From contig CAVRXS010000006.1 of NCBI GenBank assembly GCA_963725275.1, forward strand, positions 571,109 through 635,108: a stretch of DNA of 64,000 nucleotides. The letters run 5' to 3'. Below are positions 26,862 through 35,233 of this stretch, in pieces. This DNA comes from Bog-756 sp963725275 (GTDB lineage Bacteria > Actinomycetota > Acidimicrobiia > Acidimicrobiales > RAAP-2). Made by a program: the position numbers and the translations under genes. Under the pieces are notes generated by a model, which saw only the letters and a list, made by a program, of their open reading frames with translations, was not told the DNA's origin and did no database searches. The stretch's first letter is position 1; every line of letters begins with the position of its first letter.

Positions 26862-27311
26862 ATGAGGATCCGGCACGTGCCCGAGAGCATCAGAGCTGAT
26901 GGCGACTACGTGGACGTCGGGCCGCGTCACCTGCTCACGAGCTTGCTCATGCGCCGGGTGGACGATCCTGTGTCCGGTCCCTCGCTCGAGATGGACCTGC
27001 GCGACGATGTCGTCAATCCACACGGGAGCCTGCACGGTGGGCTGATGGGTGTCCTCATCGAGTGCGGCGCAGCCGGGTGCGCGGTGCGGGCAGTCGGCTC
27101 GGAGAACATCGTGGCCTCCGACATGCAGATCCGCTTCCTCACCGCGGTCACGGTCGGGCCGGCACGGGTGCTGTCGACGGTCCTGCGGCGGGGCCGGCGG
27201 GCGGTGGTCGTCCAGTCGGACGTCATCGACGTGGGCGACGACAGGAAGCTTGTGGCATCGGCCACCCTCTCCTACGCGGTCCTGGACAGGGCCGACGGCG
27301 CATCCGGCTGA
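26862..27311 (+). CDS. PaaI-type hotdog thioesterase
   Basis: A 149-residue single hotdog-fold protein. It has the PaaI/YbgC-like signature VVNPHGSLHGGLMGVLIECG, with the N-x-x-G-x-x-H-G-G core around residue 62, then SDMQIRFLTAVTVGPARV. It likely hydrolyses aromatic or short acyl-CoA esters. ATG 26862 is chosen; GTG 26859 directly before it is possible. It is convergent with the SnoaL gene at 27348. Confidence 0.85.
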   Translation: MRIRHVPESIRADGDYVDVGPRHLLTSLLMRRVDDPVSGPSLEMDLRDDVVNPHGSLHGGLMGVLIECGAAGCAVRAVGSENIVASDMQIRFLTAVTVGPARVLSTVLRRGRRAVVVQSDVIDVGDDRKLVASATLSYAVLDRADGASG

Positions 27312-27347
27312 CCTCCGCCGTACTGCCGGTCGACACGCGGTCGCGCC

Positions 27348-27818
27348 TTAGCGGCCGATCGCGTCGGTGTCGACGCGCCCGCCCGCTGTCCTCCCGTCGG
27401 TGACCACCCGCCGACCGGTGATGAGCCATTGGCCGTCACGCACCCCGTACTCGTCCAGGTAACGGCCCCAGTGGTCGACTCCGTCCGCCATCAGCACGAC
27501 GAAGTAGCTCCGACCAAGCGCGTGGTCACGATCCTGCAGGTCGATCTGGTGGCTACCCACCAGGTGCCGGACGTGGTGCCGTCGGGCATCCCCATCCGTC
27601 GCACGGTCCCACCTGGACTTGGTCCCGGTGAACAGCGCAGCCATCTGCTCGACCCCCTCGAACCGCTGGAGGTCCCCTTCCATCGAGACCAGCTCGAGCA
27701 CGGCATCCGCTGCAAAGACGGCGAGCATCTGAGCGAACCGGCCCGAATCGCCATTGGCGTTGTACCTCGCCACGAGATCACGAATGCTCTCGCGGGCCGT
27801 CAGCTCCCACAGCTCCAC
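27348..27818 (-). CDS. SnoaL-like/NTF2-fold protein
   Basis: A 156-residue protein starting MELWELTARESIRDLVARYN, the usual first helix of SnoaL-like proteins. FAADAVLELVS and the HHVRHLVGSHQIDL strand follow, and it ends WLITGRRVVTDGR. Such proteins occur as ring-hydroxylating dioxygenase beta-like subunits, dehydratases or binding proteins. No partner enzyme lies next to it. Function beyond the fold is unknown. Confidence 0.8.
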   Translation of the reverse strand: MELWELTARESIRDLVARYNANGDSGRFAQMLAVFAADAVLELVSMEGDLQRFEGVEQMAALFTGTKSRWDRATDGDARRHHVRHLVGSHQIDLQDRDHALGRSYFVVLMADGVDHWGRYLDEYGVRDGQWLITGRRVVTDGRTAGGRVDTDAIGR

Positions 27819-27884
27819 CGGTCACTCCTCTCGATCACGACCGACCAGCTGACGGTACCCGGTGGGCCGGTCGACCTGTCGCGG

Positions 27885-28547
27885 TCAGCCCCCGTAGTGC
27901 CGGTCTGCGGCCACCCAGTCGACCGCGATCGCCTGCTGAGCGACCACCAGCGAGACCCGGCCCGAGCAGACCAGCTGGTTGAGCCGGTCCTCCAGGAGGT
28001 CCTTGCCGTTTGCGGTCGACGTCGCGCCCGGCAGGTCGTTGGGCTCGACCCAGAGGTTGGCCGGATCGTTCGGGTCGCCGCCGAGCTCGAGCGGAACCAG
28101 GTGGTCGTACTCCGCGGTGCGGAACGACCCGGTGTAGCCGTAGGCCGCCGCGGATGCGGTCTTCTCCGCGTCGGTGACGGACTCCGGAGGTCGGATCGAC
28201 GAGGCGTACCCGCTCCGGCAGATGGTCGAACCGATGTCTGCCTGGCTCACCTGCGGACTGACTGCACCCGGGGTGCATCTCGGGTCGGGGAGGGGATCCC
28301 GCCCGATGTAGGTGTAGTGACAGGACCCCGGAGAGGGCTGGGATTGCACGGCGTAGACGGCCATCGGTCCGGGCCCGACCTCGACCGCCGCGGCTGGACC
28401 CTCGTGAACGGCCGCCGCTGTCGGACCCGCGGTGGCCGGCACCTCGCGGGATCTGCCCGCGGACCTCGGGGAGGTGACGACCAGAATGCCGTACGCACAG
28501 AGGCCGACCATCAGACCAACCGATGTCAGGAAGACAGTCCTCCGCAT
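27885..28547 (-). CDS. Exported protein with HNH-like motif
   Basis: A 220-residue protein starting MRRTVFLTSVGLMVGLCAYGILVV at 28547, a signal anchor or signal peptide. After a variable linker the domain holds several cysteines (GSCHYTYIGRDPLPDPRC and GSTICRSGY). The C-terminal part has FRTAEYDHLVPLELGGDP then NLWVEPNDLPG. The D-H-L-V-P-L-x-x-G-G followed by N-L-W pattern matches the core of HNH-type nuclease domains. An exported or periplasm-facing nuclease is possible; some such domains are not catalytic. It is divergent from the UbiA gene. Confidence 0.75.
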   Translation of the reverse strand: MRRTVFLTSVGLMVGLCAYGILVVTSPRSAGRSREVPATAGPTAAAVHEGPAAAVEVGPGPMAVYAVQSQPSPGSCHYTYIGRDPLPDPRCTPGAVSPQVSQADIGSTICRSGYASSIRPPESVTDAEKTASAAAYGYTGSFRTAEYDHLVPLELGGDPNDPANLWVEPNDLPGATSTANGKDLLEDRLNQLVCSGRVSLVVAQQAIAVDWVAADRHYGG

Positions 28548-28611
28548 GGCCGGATGCTCGCAGACCGCTGCGACACGTGGGGTGTTTGGGCCACCCGGCA
28601 TAGAGTGGCCC

Positions 28612-29472
28612 GTGGCTCTCGATGGTCGGCGGTCGGCCGTGGTCTCCGGTCGGCCGGTGATCGGCCTGGTCCGTGCCTGTCACCTGCAGCCGACCCTGGC
28701 GGTTACCGCCGCCGCCACCGGCCTCGCCGCGCTGGCGGGTCGCGGTGCCCCCGGTTGCGTCGCGGTCGCGGTCGCCGTCCTGGCAGGCCAGCTCTCGACC
28801 GGCTGGAGCAACGACTGGTTCGACGCCGAGCGGGACACCGCGGTCGGACGGACCGACAAGCCCATCGTGGCCGGGCTGGTCGGCGTCGCGACGGTCCGCT
28901 CCGCCGCCCTCTCCGCCCTGGCGGCATCGGTCCCGTTGTCCCTGCTGTCCGGCTGGCGGGCGGCTCTGGTCCATCTCGCGGCCATCGGCTCGGCCTGGAC
29001 CTACAACGCCGGCTTCAAGGCGACGGTGATCAGTCCCCTCCCCTATGCGGTGTCCTTCGGTCTCCTGCCGGCCTTCGTCACCCTCGGGCTCCCGGGGCAC
29101 CCGTGGCCGCGGCCGGTGGTCATGGTGGCAACCGCGCTCTTGGGGGTCGGAGCGCACTTCATCAACACGCTGCCCGATCGGGAGGGCGACGCACGCTCGG
29201 GCATCGCCGGGCTCCCCCAGCGGATGAGTCCGGGCGGCGCGCTACGGACCGGCGTCCTCCTGCTCGGCGCGTGCGCGTTGACCATCTGGGCACTCGGAGG
29301 GAGCCAGCCGGTCGCCCGCTCGGCCCTGCTTGCCGTCTCCCTGGCCGCGGCCGCCATGGTGGCAATCAGCACACTGCGGTCGACTCCCCGCACGGCCTGG
29401 TCGTGGACGCTGGTCACCGTGCTCTGCTGCCTGGCGATGTTCGCTGTCTCGCGTCCGCCCGTCCATGGTTAG
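28612..29472 (+). CDS. UbiA-family prenyltransferase
   Basis: A 286-residue membrane protein with about eight helices. The first Asp-rich motif is NDWFDAERD near residue 65, the second is NTLPDREGDARSG near residue 185. Both bind magnesium-prenyl diphosphate in UbiA/MenA-type enzymes that attach isoprenoid tails to aromatic acceptors. The start is GTG 28612. No quinone, haem or chlorophyll pathway genes are adjacent, so the acceptor is unknown. Confidence 0.88.
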   Translation: MALDGRRSAVVSGRPVIGLVRACHLQPTLAVTAAATGLAALAGRGAPGCVAVAVAVLAGQLSTGWSNDWFDAERDTAVGRTDKPIVAGLVGVATVRSAALSALAASVPLSLLSGWRAALVHLAAIGSAWTYNAGFKATVISPLPYAVSFGLLPAFVTLGLPGHPWPRPVVMVATALLGVGAHFINTLPDREGDARSGIAGLPQRMSPGGALRTGVLLLGACALTIWALGGSQPVARSALLAVSLAAAAMVAISTLRSTPRTAWSWTLVTVLCCLAMFAVSRPPVHG

Positions 29473-29527
29473 GCGGGCAGCGTGGGCAACCGGGGTCGCC
29501 GCCACTGCGGCACCATAGGCTGGTGTC

Positions 29528-30223
29528 GTGTGCGGAAGGATCGCCCTCTACGACGAACCGGATCATCTGGCCAGGCTGCTCGACGCCGGCATCGACCCCG
29601 AACTGTTGACCGACTGGCGCCCGAGTTGGAACGTCGGGCCGACCGACCCCATCCTCGGCGTCTCGCACCGAGAGGGACGGCGCGTGCTCGGTTCGTACCG
29701 CTGGGGCCTCGTGCCCCGCGGGGCGAAGGACCCGGCGTCCGTTCGGGGGACGTTCAACGCCCGGGCCGAAACGCTGGCCACCAAGCCGACCTTCCGCTCG
29801 GCCTTCCGGCGCTCGCGCATCCTGGTTCCGGTCGACACGTTCTACGAGTGGGAGACGGTCGGTCCCAAACTCAAGCAGCCGCATGCGTTCGTCCGTGCCG
29901 ACGGCGGGCCGCTGGTCCTGGCGGGACTGCGTGAGTCGTGGAGCGGCCCGGACGGGACCCGGCTGCGCACAGCCACCATCATCACGACCGAGGCGGGGCC
30001 GGACATGCCGATCCACGACCGTCAACCGGTGGTGCTCGAGCCCGAGACCTGGGACCACTGGCTCGACACTGAGGTGATGGATCGCGACGAGTTGGAGCCC
30101 CTGCTGGTGCCGACGGTGGCGGGCACCCTGGTGCACCATCCGGTCAGCCGGGCCGTCGGGAACATCCGCAACAACAGCCCGGCGCTCGTCGAGGCGATCG
30201 CCCCGGGAGGCGGGCACGAGTAG
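29528..30223 (+). CDS. SOS response-associated peptidase (SRAP/YedK/HMCES family)
   Basis: A 231-residue protein that shields abasic sites in single-stranded DNA by covalent linkage. The catalytic Cys follows the initiator Met (MCGRIALY, GTG start). NARAETLATKPTFRSAF carries the conserved Asn, VPVDTFYEWE the conserved Glu, and MPIHDRQPVVL the conserved His. All active-site positions are present. It stands 55 bp after the UbiA gene. Confidence 0.94.
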   Translation: MCGRIALYDEPDHLARLLDAGIDPELLTDWRPSWNVGPTDPILGVSHREGRRVLGSYRWGLVPRGAKDPASVRGTFNARAETLATKPTFRSAFRRSRILVPVDTFYEWETVGPKLKQPHAFVRADGGPLVLAGLRESWSGPDGTRLRTATIITTEAGPDMPIHDRQPVVLEPETWDHWLDTEVMDRDELEPLLVPTVAGTLVHHPVSRAVGNIRNNSPALVEAIAPGGGHE

Positions 30224-30364
30224 CCCCGCTTGGTTCCGGTCGCGCCCGGAATCTCGTGTCGCGAAACGGTCACCGGGGCGTTTTCGGTGCTCACTGCGGG
30301 ATTCTCCCCACCGGAGCGGTCGCGCTGGATTGCCGGCCCGCGCCGATCTAGCCTCACACGCGTG

Positions 30365-30532
30365 ATGGGGTGGTTTCTTGTCGGGACCCTGGGGGTCGTC
30401 GCGCTGTTCGTCTGGCTCGCGTGGCTGACCGGCGGCCTCTCCTACCTCCTGAGGGTCTTCGTCTCCTGGACCCGTCAGATCGCACGCACCGGTACTCGCC
30501 CTTCCGTCGAGCAGGGACCGGAATCCCCCTGA
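30365..30532 (+). CDS. Possible small single-pass membrane protein
   Basis: A 55-residue frame starting MGWFLVGTLGVVALFVWLAW. It has one hydrophobic segment (residues 2-30) and a short basic tail. It is convergent with the MmcQ/YjbR gene. No family was recognised; support is limited to the strongly hydrophobic composition and good frame position between genes. Confidence 0.4.
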   Translation: MGWFLVGTLGVVALFVWLAWLTGGLSYLLRVFVSWTRQIARTGTRPSVEQGPESP

Positions 30533-30535
30533 CCG

Positions 30536-30904
30536 TCAGGAGCGCTGGTCGAGCTGCGCCAGCAACCGCTTCGATGCGACCGTGCGGAACGCCGCTTCAC
30601 ACAGCAGTGCCACCTCGGCCCAGTCGACACGACCATCGAGCCGCATCCCCAACCAGCCGCGCGACCCGACGTAGGGCGGGCGGAAGAAGCGCCCCTGATC
30701 CGCGGCGATGAACCCCTGCTGCGCGCCGGCGGGTGCCGCGCACCAAAGATGGGGAAACTGGTGCTCGTGATGGCCGTCGGGCCAGAGCATCACGAACTGC
30801 CTCCCGGCGAAGAAGGCGGGAGCTCCGTGACTGATCTTCTCGGTCGCCCCCGGAAGAGCCATGCAGACGACCCGGACCCGATCCTCGACCCTTCGACTGG
30901 CCAT
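30536..30904 (-). CDS. MmcQ/YjbR family protein
   Basis: A 122-residue protein from ATG 30904. It shows VCMALPGATEKISHGAPAFF near residue 13, FVMLWPDG, and FFRPPYVGSRGWLGMRLDG followed by VDWAEVALLCEAAFR. These are the typical elements of the CyaY-like YjbR/MmcQ fold. Often called DNA-binding, its function is unproven. It stands alone. Confidence 0.88.
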   Translation of the reverse strand: MASRRVEDRVRVVCMALPGATEKISHGAPAFFAGRQFVMLWPDGHHEHQFPHLWCAAPAGAQQGFIAADQGRFFRPPYVGSRGWLGMRLDGRVDWAEVALLCEAAFRTVASKRLLAQLDQRS

Positions 30905-31003
30905 GCGCTGGATCGTACGCGCGCTTGTCGGGAGTCGCGAGCCACCCGCCCACCCCGTACGTTGCTGTTCAAGGTCCGGCCGCGGTCGGACGATGAACAC
31001 GGG

Positions 31004-31312
31004 ATGGGCGTGCCACCGAGAGAGTCGAACCCGAATCCCGCAGCCGCACTGCGACTCGCGAGCATCGAGGGAGTCCCCGACTATGCGCTGCATGCCGACG
31101 ACCAACTGATCGCCGAGCGTGACCGGTTGCGGAACCAGTCCGACGAACTCACGATGCGTCCCGGAGGGACCCCGGGAGTGAGTCAGCTCCTCGTGACGAT
31201 CGAGCAGGAGATCGAACGGATCACCGACGAGCTCATCCAGCGAGCCCGATCGAGACACCCCTCCGCGCGGAGCCTCGGTGCCCGGCCGCATCGTGACAGC
31301 CCCACACGCTGA
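31004..31312 (+). CDS. Hypothetical coiled-coil protein
   Basis: A frame of about 102 residues. Residues 20-85 form an amphipathic helix pair (DDQLIAERDRLRNQSDEL, then LLVTIEQEIERITDELIQRA) typical of small cytoplasmic coiled-coil proteins. The reverse strand is also open over part of it, so the call is moderate. It lies upstream of the Nmad3 gene on the same strand. Confidence 0.5.
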   Translation: MGVPPRESNPNPAAALRLASIEGVPDYALHADDQLIAERDRLRNQSDELTMRPGGTPGVSQLLVTIEQEIERITDELIQRARSRHPSARSLGARPHRDSPTR

Positions 31313-31431
31313 CGAGTAGCCAGCCATATGCTCGGGCGGTGACCGGCATCGACCTCGGCGGACAACTCGGTGATCTCATGCGCGAGGGTCTCGACGGGCC
31401 GACCGGGGACTGACGCCGGGCGGCGTGCGCA

Positions 31432-32286
31432 GTGAAGCTGATCCTGAGTCGCAAAGGGTTCGACAGTGTCACCGGTGGCGGGCCGAGCCCGATCCTGCCG
31501 GACGGCCGCATGCTGTCGCTCCCGATACCGGAACCGACCACGAGGAGCGGGGCGGCGCGGTATTCGGACATCGTGGACCTCGACGGCACCGACTACCTCC
31601 AGATCCTGCGCACGCTCGGCTATGCCGCATACGACGACCGGTCCACCTGTCATCTCGATCCTGATCTGGTCCCGACGGTCCGCCCACGCGGTGAGGGCTG
31701 GCGGGGGATGCTCGGCCAGGCCGGGGCGGCGGCATCGCACCTCTCGAACCAGGGCGTCGGCAAGGGTGATCTCTTCCTGTTCTGGGGGCTCTATGCCCAG
31801 GCCGACCGTCGAGCGTGGATCGCGCGCCAGCCGCGACACCATTCCCTGTTCGGCTACCTCGAGGTGGACCGGGTCGTCGACGTCGGCGCAGGAGACACGC
31901 TGCCCGAGGCCCCGTACCACCCCCACCTGACCCGTTCCTACGGCACTCTCAGGAACCTGGTGTTCGTCGCGACCGAGCGGTTGAGCCACGACCCACGACG
32001 CCCCGGTTGGGGGGTGTTCCACTGGTCACCCGGGCTCGTCCTCTCCGATCCGGGCTCGACGACCCTGACCTCGTGGCGGCTGCCCGCGTGCTTCCACCCC
32101 TCGAGCGGGACGACACTCAGCTACCACGGCAGGCCGGAGCAGTGGACAGGGGCGCACGCCGACGGCCGCGTGTCGGTCGTGCGGAGGGGTCCGGGGCAGG
32201 AGTTCGTCTGCGACGCGTCCCCCGATGTCCTCGACTGGGCACTGGGGCTCATCACGGGTACCCCGATCTGGGCGCCCACCAGCTGA
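31432..32286 (+). CDS. Nucleotide modification associated domain 3 (Nmad3) family protein
   Basis: A 284-residue protein starting with GTG as MKLILSRKGFDSVTGGGPSP, followed by ILPDGRMLSLPIPEP. This is the hallmark beginning of the Nmad3 family, named from comparative genomics for association with modified-nucleotide systems. A conserved aromatic/basic core follows: DLFLFWGLYAQADR, RHHSLFGYLEVDRVV, and ACFHPS near residue 220. No base-modification or phage genes are adjacent, so here it is an orphan. The biochemical role is unknown. Confidence 0.8.
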   Translation: MKLILSRKGFDSVTGGGPSPILPDGRMLSLPIPEPTTRSGAARYSDIVDLDGTDYLQILRTLGYAAYDDRSTCHLDPDLVPTVRPRGEGWRGMLGQAGAAASHLSNQGVGKGDLFLFWGLYAQADRRAWIARQPRHHSLFGYLEVDRVVDVGAGDTLPEAPYHPHLTRSYGTLRNLVFVATERLSHDPRRPGWGVFHWSPGLVLSDPGSTTLTSWRLPACFHPSSGTTLSYHGRPEQWTGAHADGRVSVVRRGPGQEFVCDASPDVLDWALGLITGTPIWAPTS

Positions 32287-32365
32287 GACGCCACCCGGTC
32301 CCCCGGCCGACCGCGAGGCGGCGTGGGATACCGTGTGGATCCGCCGTGCAGTCCAGGGAGGTGCC

Positions 32366-33592
32366 ATGGCAAAGGTTCTCTGCGTTCTCTACGACGACCC
32401 GGTCGAGGGATACCCCGTCTCCTATCCCCGCGACAGCATCCCGCAGGTGACCTCGTATCCCGGCGGTCAATCGGCGCCCACCCCCGCCGCGATCGACTTC
32501 ACGCCGGGCCAGCTGCTCGGGAGCGTGTCGGGGGAGCTCGGGCTCCGACCGTTCCTCGAAGCCGCGGGACACACACTCGTGGTCACCTCGGACAAGGACG
32601 GACCGGGCTCGGTGTTCGAGCGGGAGCTGCCCGATACCGAAGTGGTGATCTCGCAACCGTTCTGGCCGGCCTACCTCACGTCGCAGCGCCTCGAGATGGC
32701 CCCGCAGCTGAAGCTCGCGATCACCGCCGGAATCGGCTCCGACCATGTCGACCTCGAGGCGGCGATCCGGCGAGGCGTCACCGTCGCCGAAGTCACCTAC
32801 TCGAACTCGATCAGCGTCTCCGAGCACGTCGTGATGATGATCCTCGCGCTGGTCCGCAATTACATCCCGTCCTACGGATGGGTAGTACGGGGGGGTTGGA
32901 ACATCGCCGACTGCGCCGAACGCTCGTACGACCTCGAGGGAATGGACGTCGGCACCGTCGCGGCAGGACGGATCGGAACGGCCGTCTTGCGCCGTCTCAA
33001 GCCATTCGACGTGAAGCTGCACTACACGGACCGGCACCGCCTCTCCCCTGCCGTGGAGGAGGAGCTCGGCCTCACCTACCACGCGAGCACTGCCGACATG
33101 GTGCCGCACTGCGACGTGGTCACGATCAACGCACCGCTGACCCCTGAGACAGAGGGCCTCTTCGACGACGCGCTGCTCGGCACCATGCGCCGGGGGGCCT
33201 ACATCGTCAACACGGCACGGGGGAAGATCTGCGACCGTGACGCGATCGTCCGAGCGCTCGAGAGCGGTCAGCTGGCCGGGTACGCCGGCGACGTGTGGTT
33301 TCCTCAGCCCCCGCCGCAGGACCATCCCTGGCGCACGATGCCCCACCACGGGATGACCCCTCACATCTCGGGGACCTCCCTGTCGGCACAGGCCCGGTAC
33401 GCGGCCGGAACGAGGGAGATCCTCGAGTGCCACTTCGGGGGACGGCCGATCAGGGACGACTACCTCATCGTGGACGGCGGTCGACTCGCCGGGACCGGCG
33501 CGCATTCCTACACGGCCGGCAATACCACCGGCGGCTCGGAGGATGCCGCCAAGTTCGAGCGAGCCCACACACCGCCGGGACGAGCGGGGTAG
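32366..33592 (+). CDS. fdh: NAD-dependent formate dehydrogenase
   Basis: A 408-residue D-2-hydroxyacid dehydrogenase-superfamily enzyme oxidising formate to CO2 with NAD. The start MAKVLCVLYDDPVEGYP follows AGGGAGGTGCC. It matches the Pseudomonas sp. 101-type FDH in length and motifs: IDFTPGQLLGSVSGELGLR, TAGIGSDHVDLEAAI, NAD-selecting Asp in YTDRHRLSP, catalytic Arg in NTARGKICDRDA, and the Gln/His pair in WFPQPPPQDHPW and MTPHISG. All active-site residues appear present. It gives NADH from C1 or oxalate-type metabolism. It stands alone, 79 bp after Nmad3. Confidence 0.95.
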   Translation: MAKVLCVLYDDPVEGYPVSYPRDSIPQVTSYPGGQSAPTPAAIDFTPGQLLGSVSGELGLRPFLEAAGHTLVVTSDKDGPGSVFERELPDTEVVISQPFWPAYLTSQRLEMAPQLKLAITAGIGSDHVDLEAAIRRGVTVAEVTYSNSISVSEHVVMMILALVRNYIPSYGWVVRGGWNIADCAERSYDLEGMDVGTVAAGRIGTAVLRRLKPFDVKLHYTDRHRLSPAVEEELGLTYHASTADMVPHCDVVTINAPLTPETEGLFDDALLGTMRRGAYIVNTARGKICDRDAIVRALESGQLAGYAGDVWFPQPPPQDHPWRTMPHHGMTPHISGTSLSAQARYAAGTREILECHFGGRPIRDDYLIVDGGRLAGTGAHSYTAGNTTGGSEDAAKFERAHTPPGRAG

Positions 33593-33623
33593 GGTCTCCG
33601 ACCGGAGCAGACGAGGGGGAGCC

Positions 33624-34832
33624 ATGGTCGACCGCCCAACACCGTTGTCTTCTGTGACGCGCCGGCGCGCCGCTGCGCTGGCCGGCGTGGGGCTCGTGGC
33701 AAGCCTGCTCGCCGCGCCCACGGTCGCCGCCGCCTCAGCGGGGACGTCCCACCCGCTCCGTGCGGCGCAGCTGCACGTCCTGCCCGATCCCGAGCTGAGC
33801 CCGGCGATGACGCCGCAGCTGGCTCCGGCGCCGGCGACGGCGCAGCTCAAGACCTACACCGCCAGGGTGACGGGGCTCGGCAAGACATACTCCTACGAGA
33901 TGGTGGGCACCAACCCGGAGGTGCACTCTGCACTGGGGAACTCGACGACCATCACCGCGCTGCTCGTCCCGCTGGTCGTCAAGTTCGCCGGTGGCCTCTC
34001 CTGGAACCCGACCGCCGTCGACTCGTGCGATCCGGGAGCCACCCCGTTGGCCCGGACACGGAAGTCGCCGCTGTTCGTCAATCGCGCCTGGACCTTCGGG
34101 GGAACGCACATCGGAACCGGGCAGTACATCGACGCCTTCGAGCGGGCCGAATTCTGGCACTACACCAAGCCCGGCGGGACCAATCCCGGCTACCAGCTGC
34201 AACTCGCCCTCAAGACCCTCCCCGCCAGGACCGTGACCGTGCCGACCGCGGATGGCACCGACTACAAGGGGTACTCGTGTGGCAACGGCAAGCTCGCCGA
34301 CGTCAACTTCAACTGGCTGTACACATATCTCCGCACGACGCTCATGCCATCCCTTCGGTCGGCCGGTGTCGGCCCGACCACCTTCCCGATCTTCCTGGTC
34401 CACAACGTCGCAGCGTACGAGAACAACAAGCCGACCGACTGCTGCGTACTCGGGTATCACGACGCCCTCTCCACGGCGTCAGGCATCGAGACCTATGCCT
34501 ACGCGGACTACGAGAACTCCGGTGCGTTCAACACCACGCACGACATACAGGACCTCGCGCACGAAGTGGGCGAGTGGGTCAACGACCCGCTCGGCACCAA
34601 TCCCACACCCGCCTGGGGTCACATCGGCCAGCAGACCGCCTGCCAGTTCAACCTCGAGGTCGGGGACCCGCTCTCCGGCACCGCCATTCCCGTGGCCCTC
34701 AGCGGGTTCACCTACCATCCCCAGGAGCTGGCGTTCTTCTCCTGGTTCTACCGGCAGACACCGAGCCTCGGGGTCAACGGCTGGTACTCGGACAACGGGA
34801 CGTTGACGACGGTTCAGGCGCTCTGTAGCTGA
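33624..34832 (+). CDS. Secreted metallopeptidase-like protein with HEVGEW motif
   Basis: A 402-residue exported protein, start ATG 33624 after GAGGGGGAG. The signal peptide is residues 1-38 (RRRAAALAGVGLVASLLAAP). The mature part has a beta-rich N-terminal region and a C-terminal domain with DIQDLAHEVGEWVNDPLGT around residue 312 and cysteines in PTDCCVLGYH and QQTACQFNLE. The H-E-x-x-E-W arrangement resembles a metal-binding helix in which a second Glu replaces the second His of H-E-x-x-H. Hydrolase activity is inferred only. Paralogous-looking proteins occur among secreted proteins of soil bacteria. Confidence 0.75.
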   Translation: MVDRPTPLSSVTRRRAAALAGVGLVASLLAAPTVAAASAGTSHPLRAAQLHVLPDPELSPAMTPQLAPAPATAQLKTYTARVTGLGKTYSYEMVGTNPEVHSALGNSTTITALLVPLVVKFAGGLSWNPTAVDSCDPGATPLARTRKSPLFVNRAWTFGGTHIGTGQYIDAFERAEFWHYTKPGGTNPGYQLQLALKTLPARTVTVPTADGTDYKGYSCGNGKLADVNFNWLYTYLRTTLMPSLRSAGVGPTTFPIFLVHNVAAYENNKPTDCCVLGYHDALSTASGIETYAYADYENSGAFNTTHDIQDLAHEVGEWVNDPLGTNPTPAWGHIGQQTACQFNLEVGDPLSGTAIPVALSGFTYHPQELAFFSWFYRQTPSLGVNGWYSDNGTLTTVQALCS

Positions 34833-34903
34833 CCCGGCTCAGGAGCACGGCCGATCGGCTTCGGGGCGCTCCGGTCACCGACGAGCGCTCATAGGCTGTC
34901 CAC

Positions 34904-35233
34904 ATGGAGACGCCGATCGCCTGCACCTTGGAGTCCGAGGCGGCCCGAGCCCGCATCGAGGAGTGGCGGGCCGTCGGGGTCCGCTCGGTCGGCAGTGCGT
35001 ACCGGGACGGGCCCGGGCGCCTCGAGCTCACGCTCCTGCCAGATGCGGACGTCGGGTCCATCCTCCGGCTCGCACAGCAGGAGGTGGCCTGCTGCGCGTT
35101 CTTCCGCTTCTCGTTCACGGTCGCTCCCGAGTCGGTGACGCTGGCGATCGGCGTCCCGGACGAGGCTTCTCCGGTCTTGGATGCGTTCGCGTCGCTGGTC
35201 GCCCGAGGGGTCAGTGCGGGTCGCGACGCATGA
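34904..35233 (+). CDS. Small hypothetical protein (Cys-pair, MerR-operon-type)
   Basis: A 109-residue soluble protein with LELTLLPDADVGSILRLA followed by QQEVACCAFFRFSFTVAPES and a Val/Ala-rich C-terminus. The vicinal cysteines and following aromatic run recur in small actinobacterial proteins found near mercury- or metal-related genes. No catalytic function can be assigned. Its 3' end overlaps the convergent GNAT gene by 23 bp. Confidence 0.6.
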   Translation: METPIACTLESEAARARIEEWRAVGVRSVGSAYRDGPGRLELTLLPDADVGSILRLAQQEVACCAFFRFSFTVAPESVTLAIGVPDEASPVLDAFASLVARGVSAGRDA

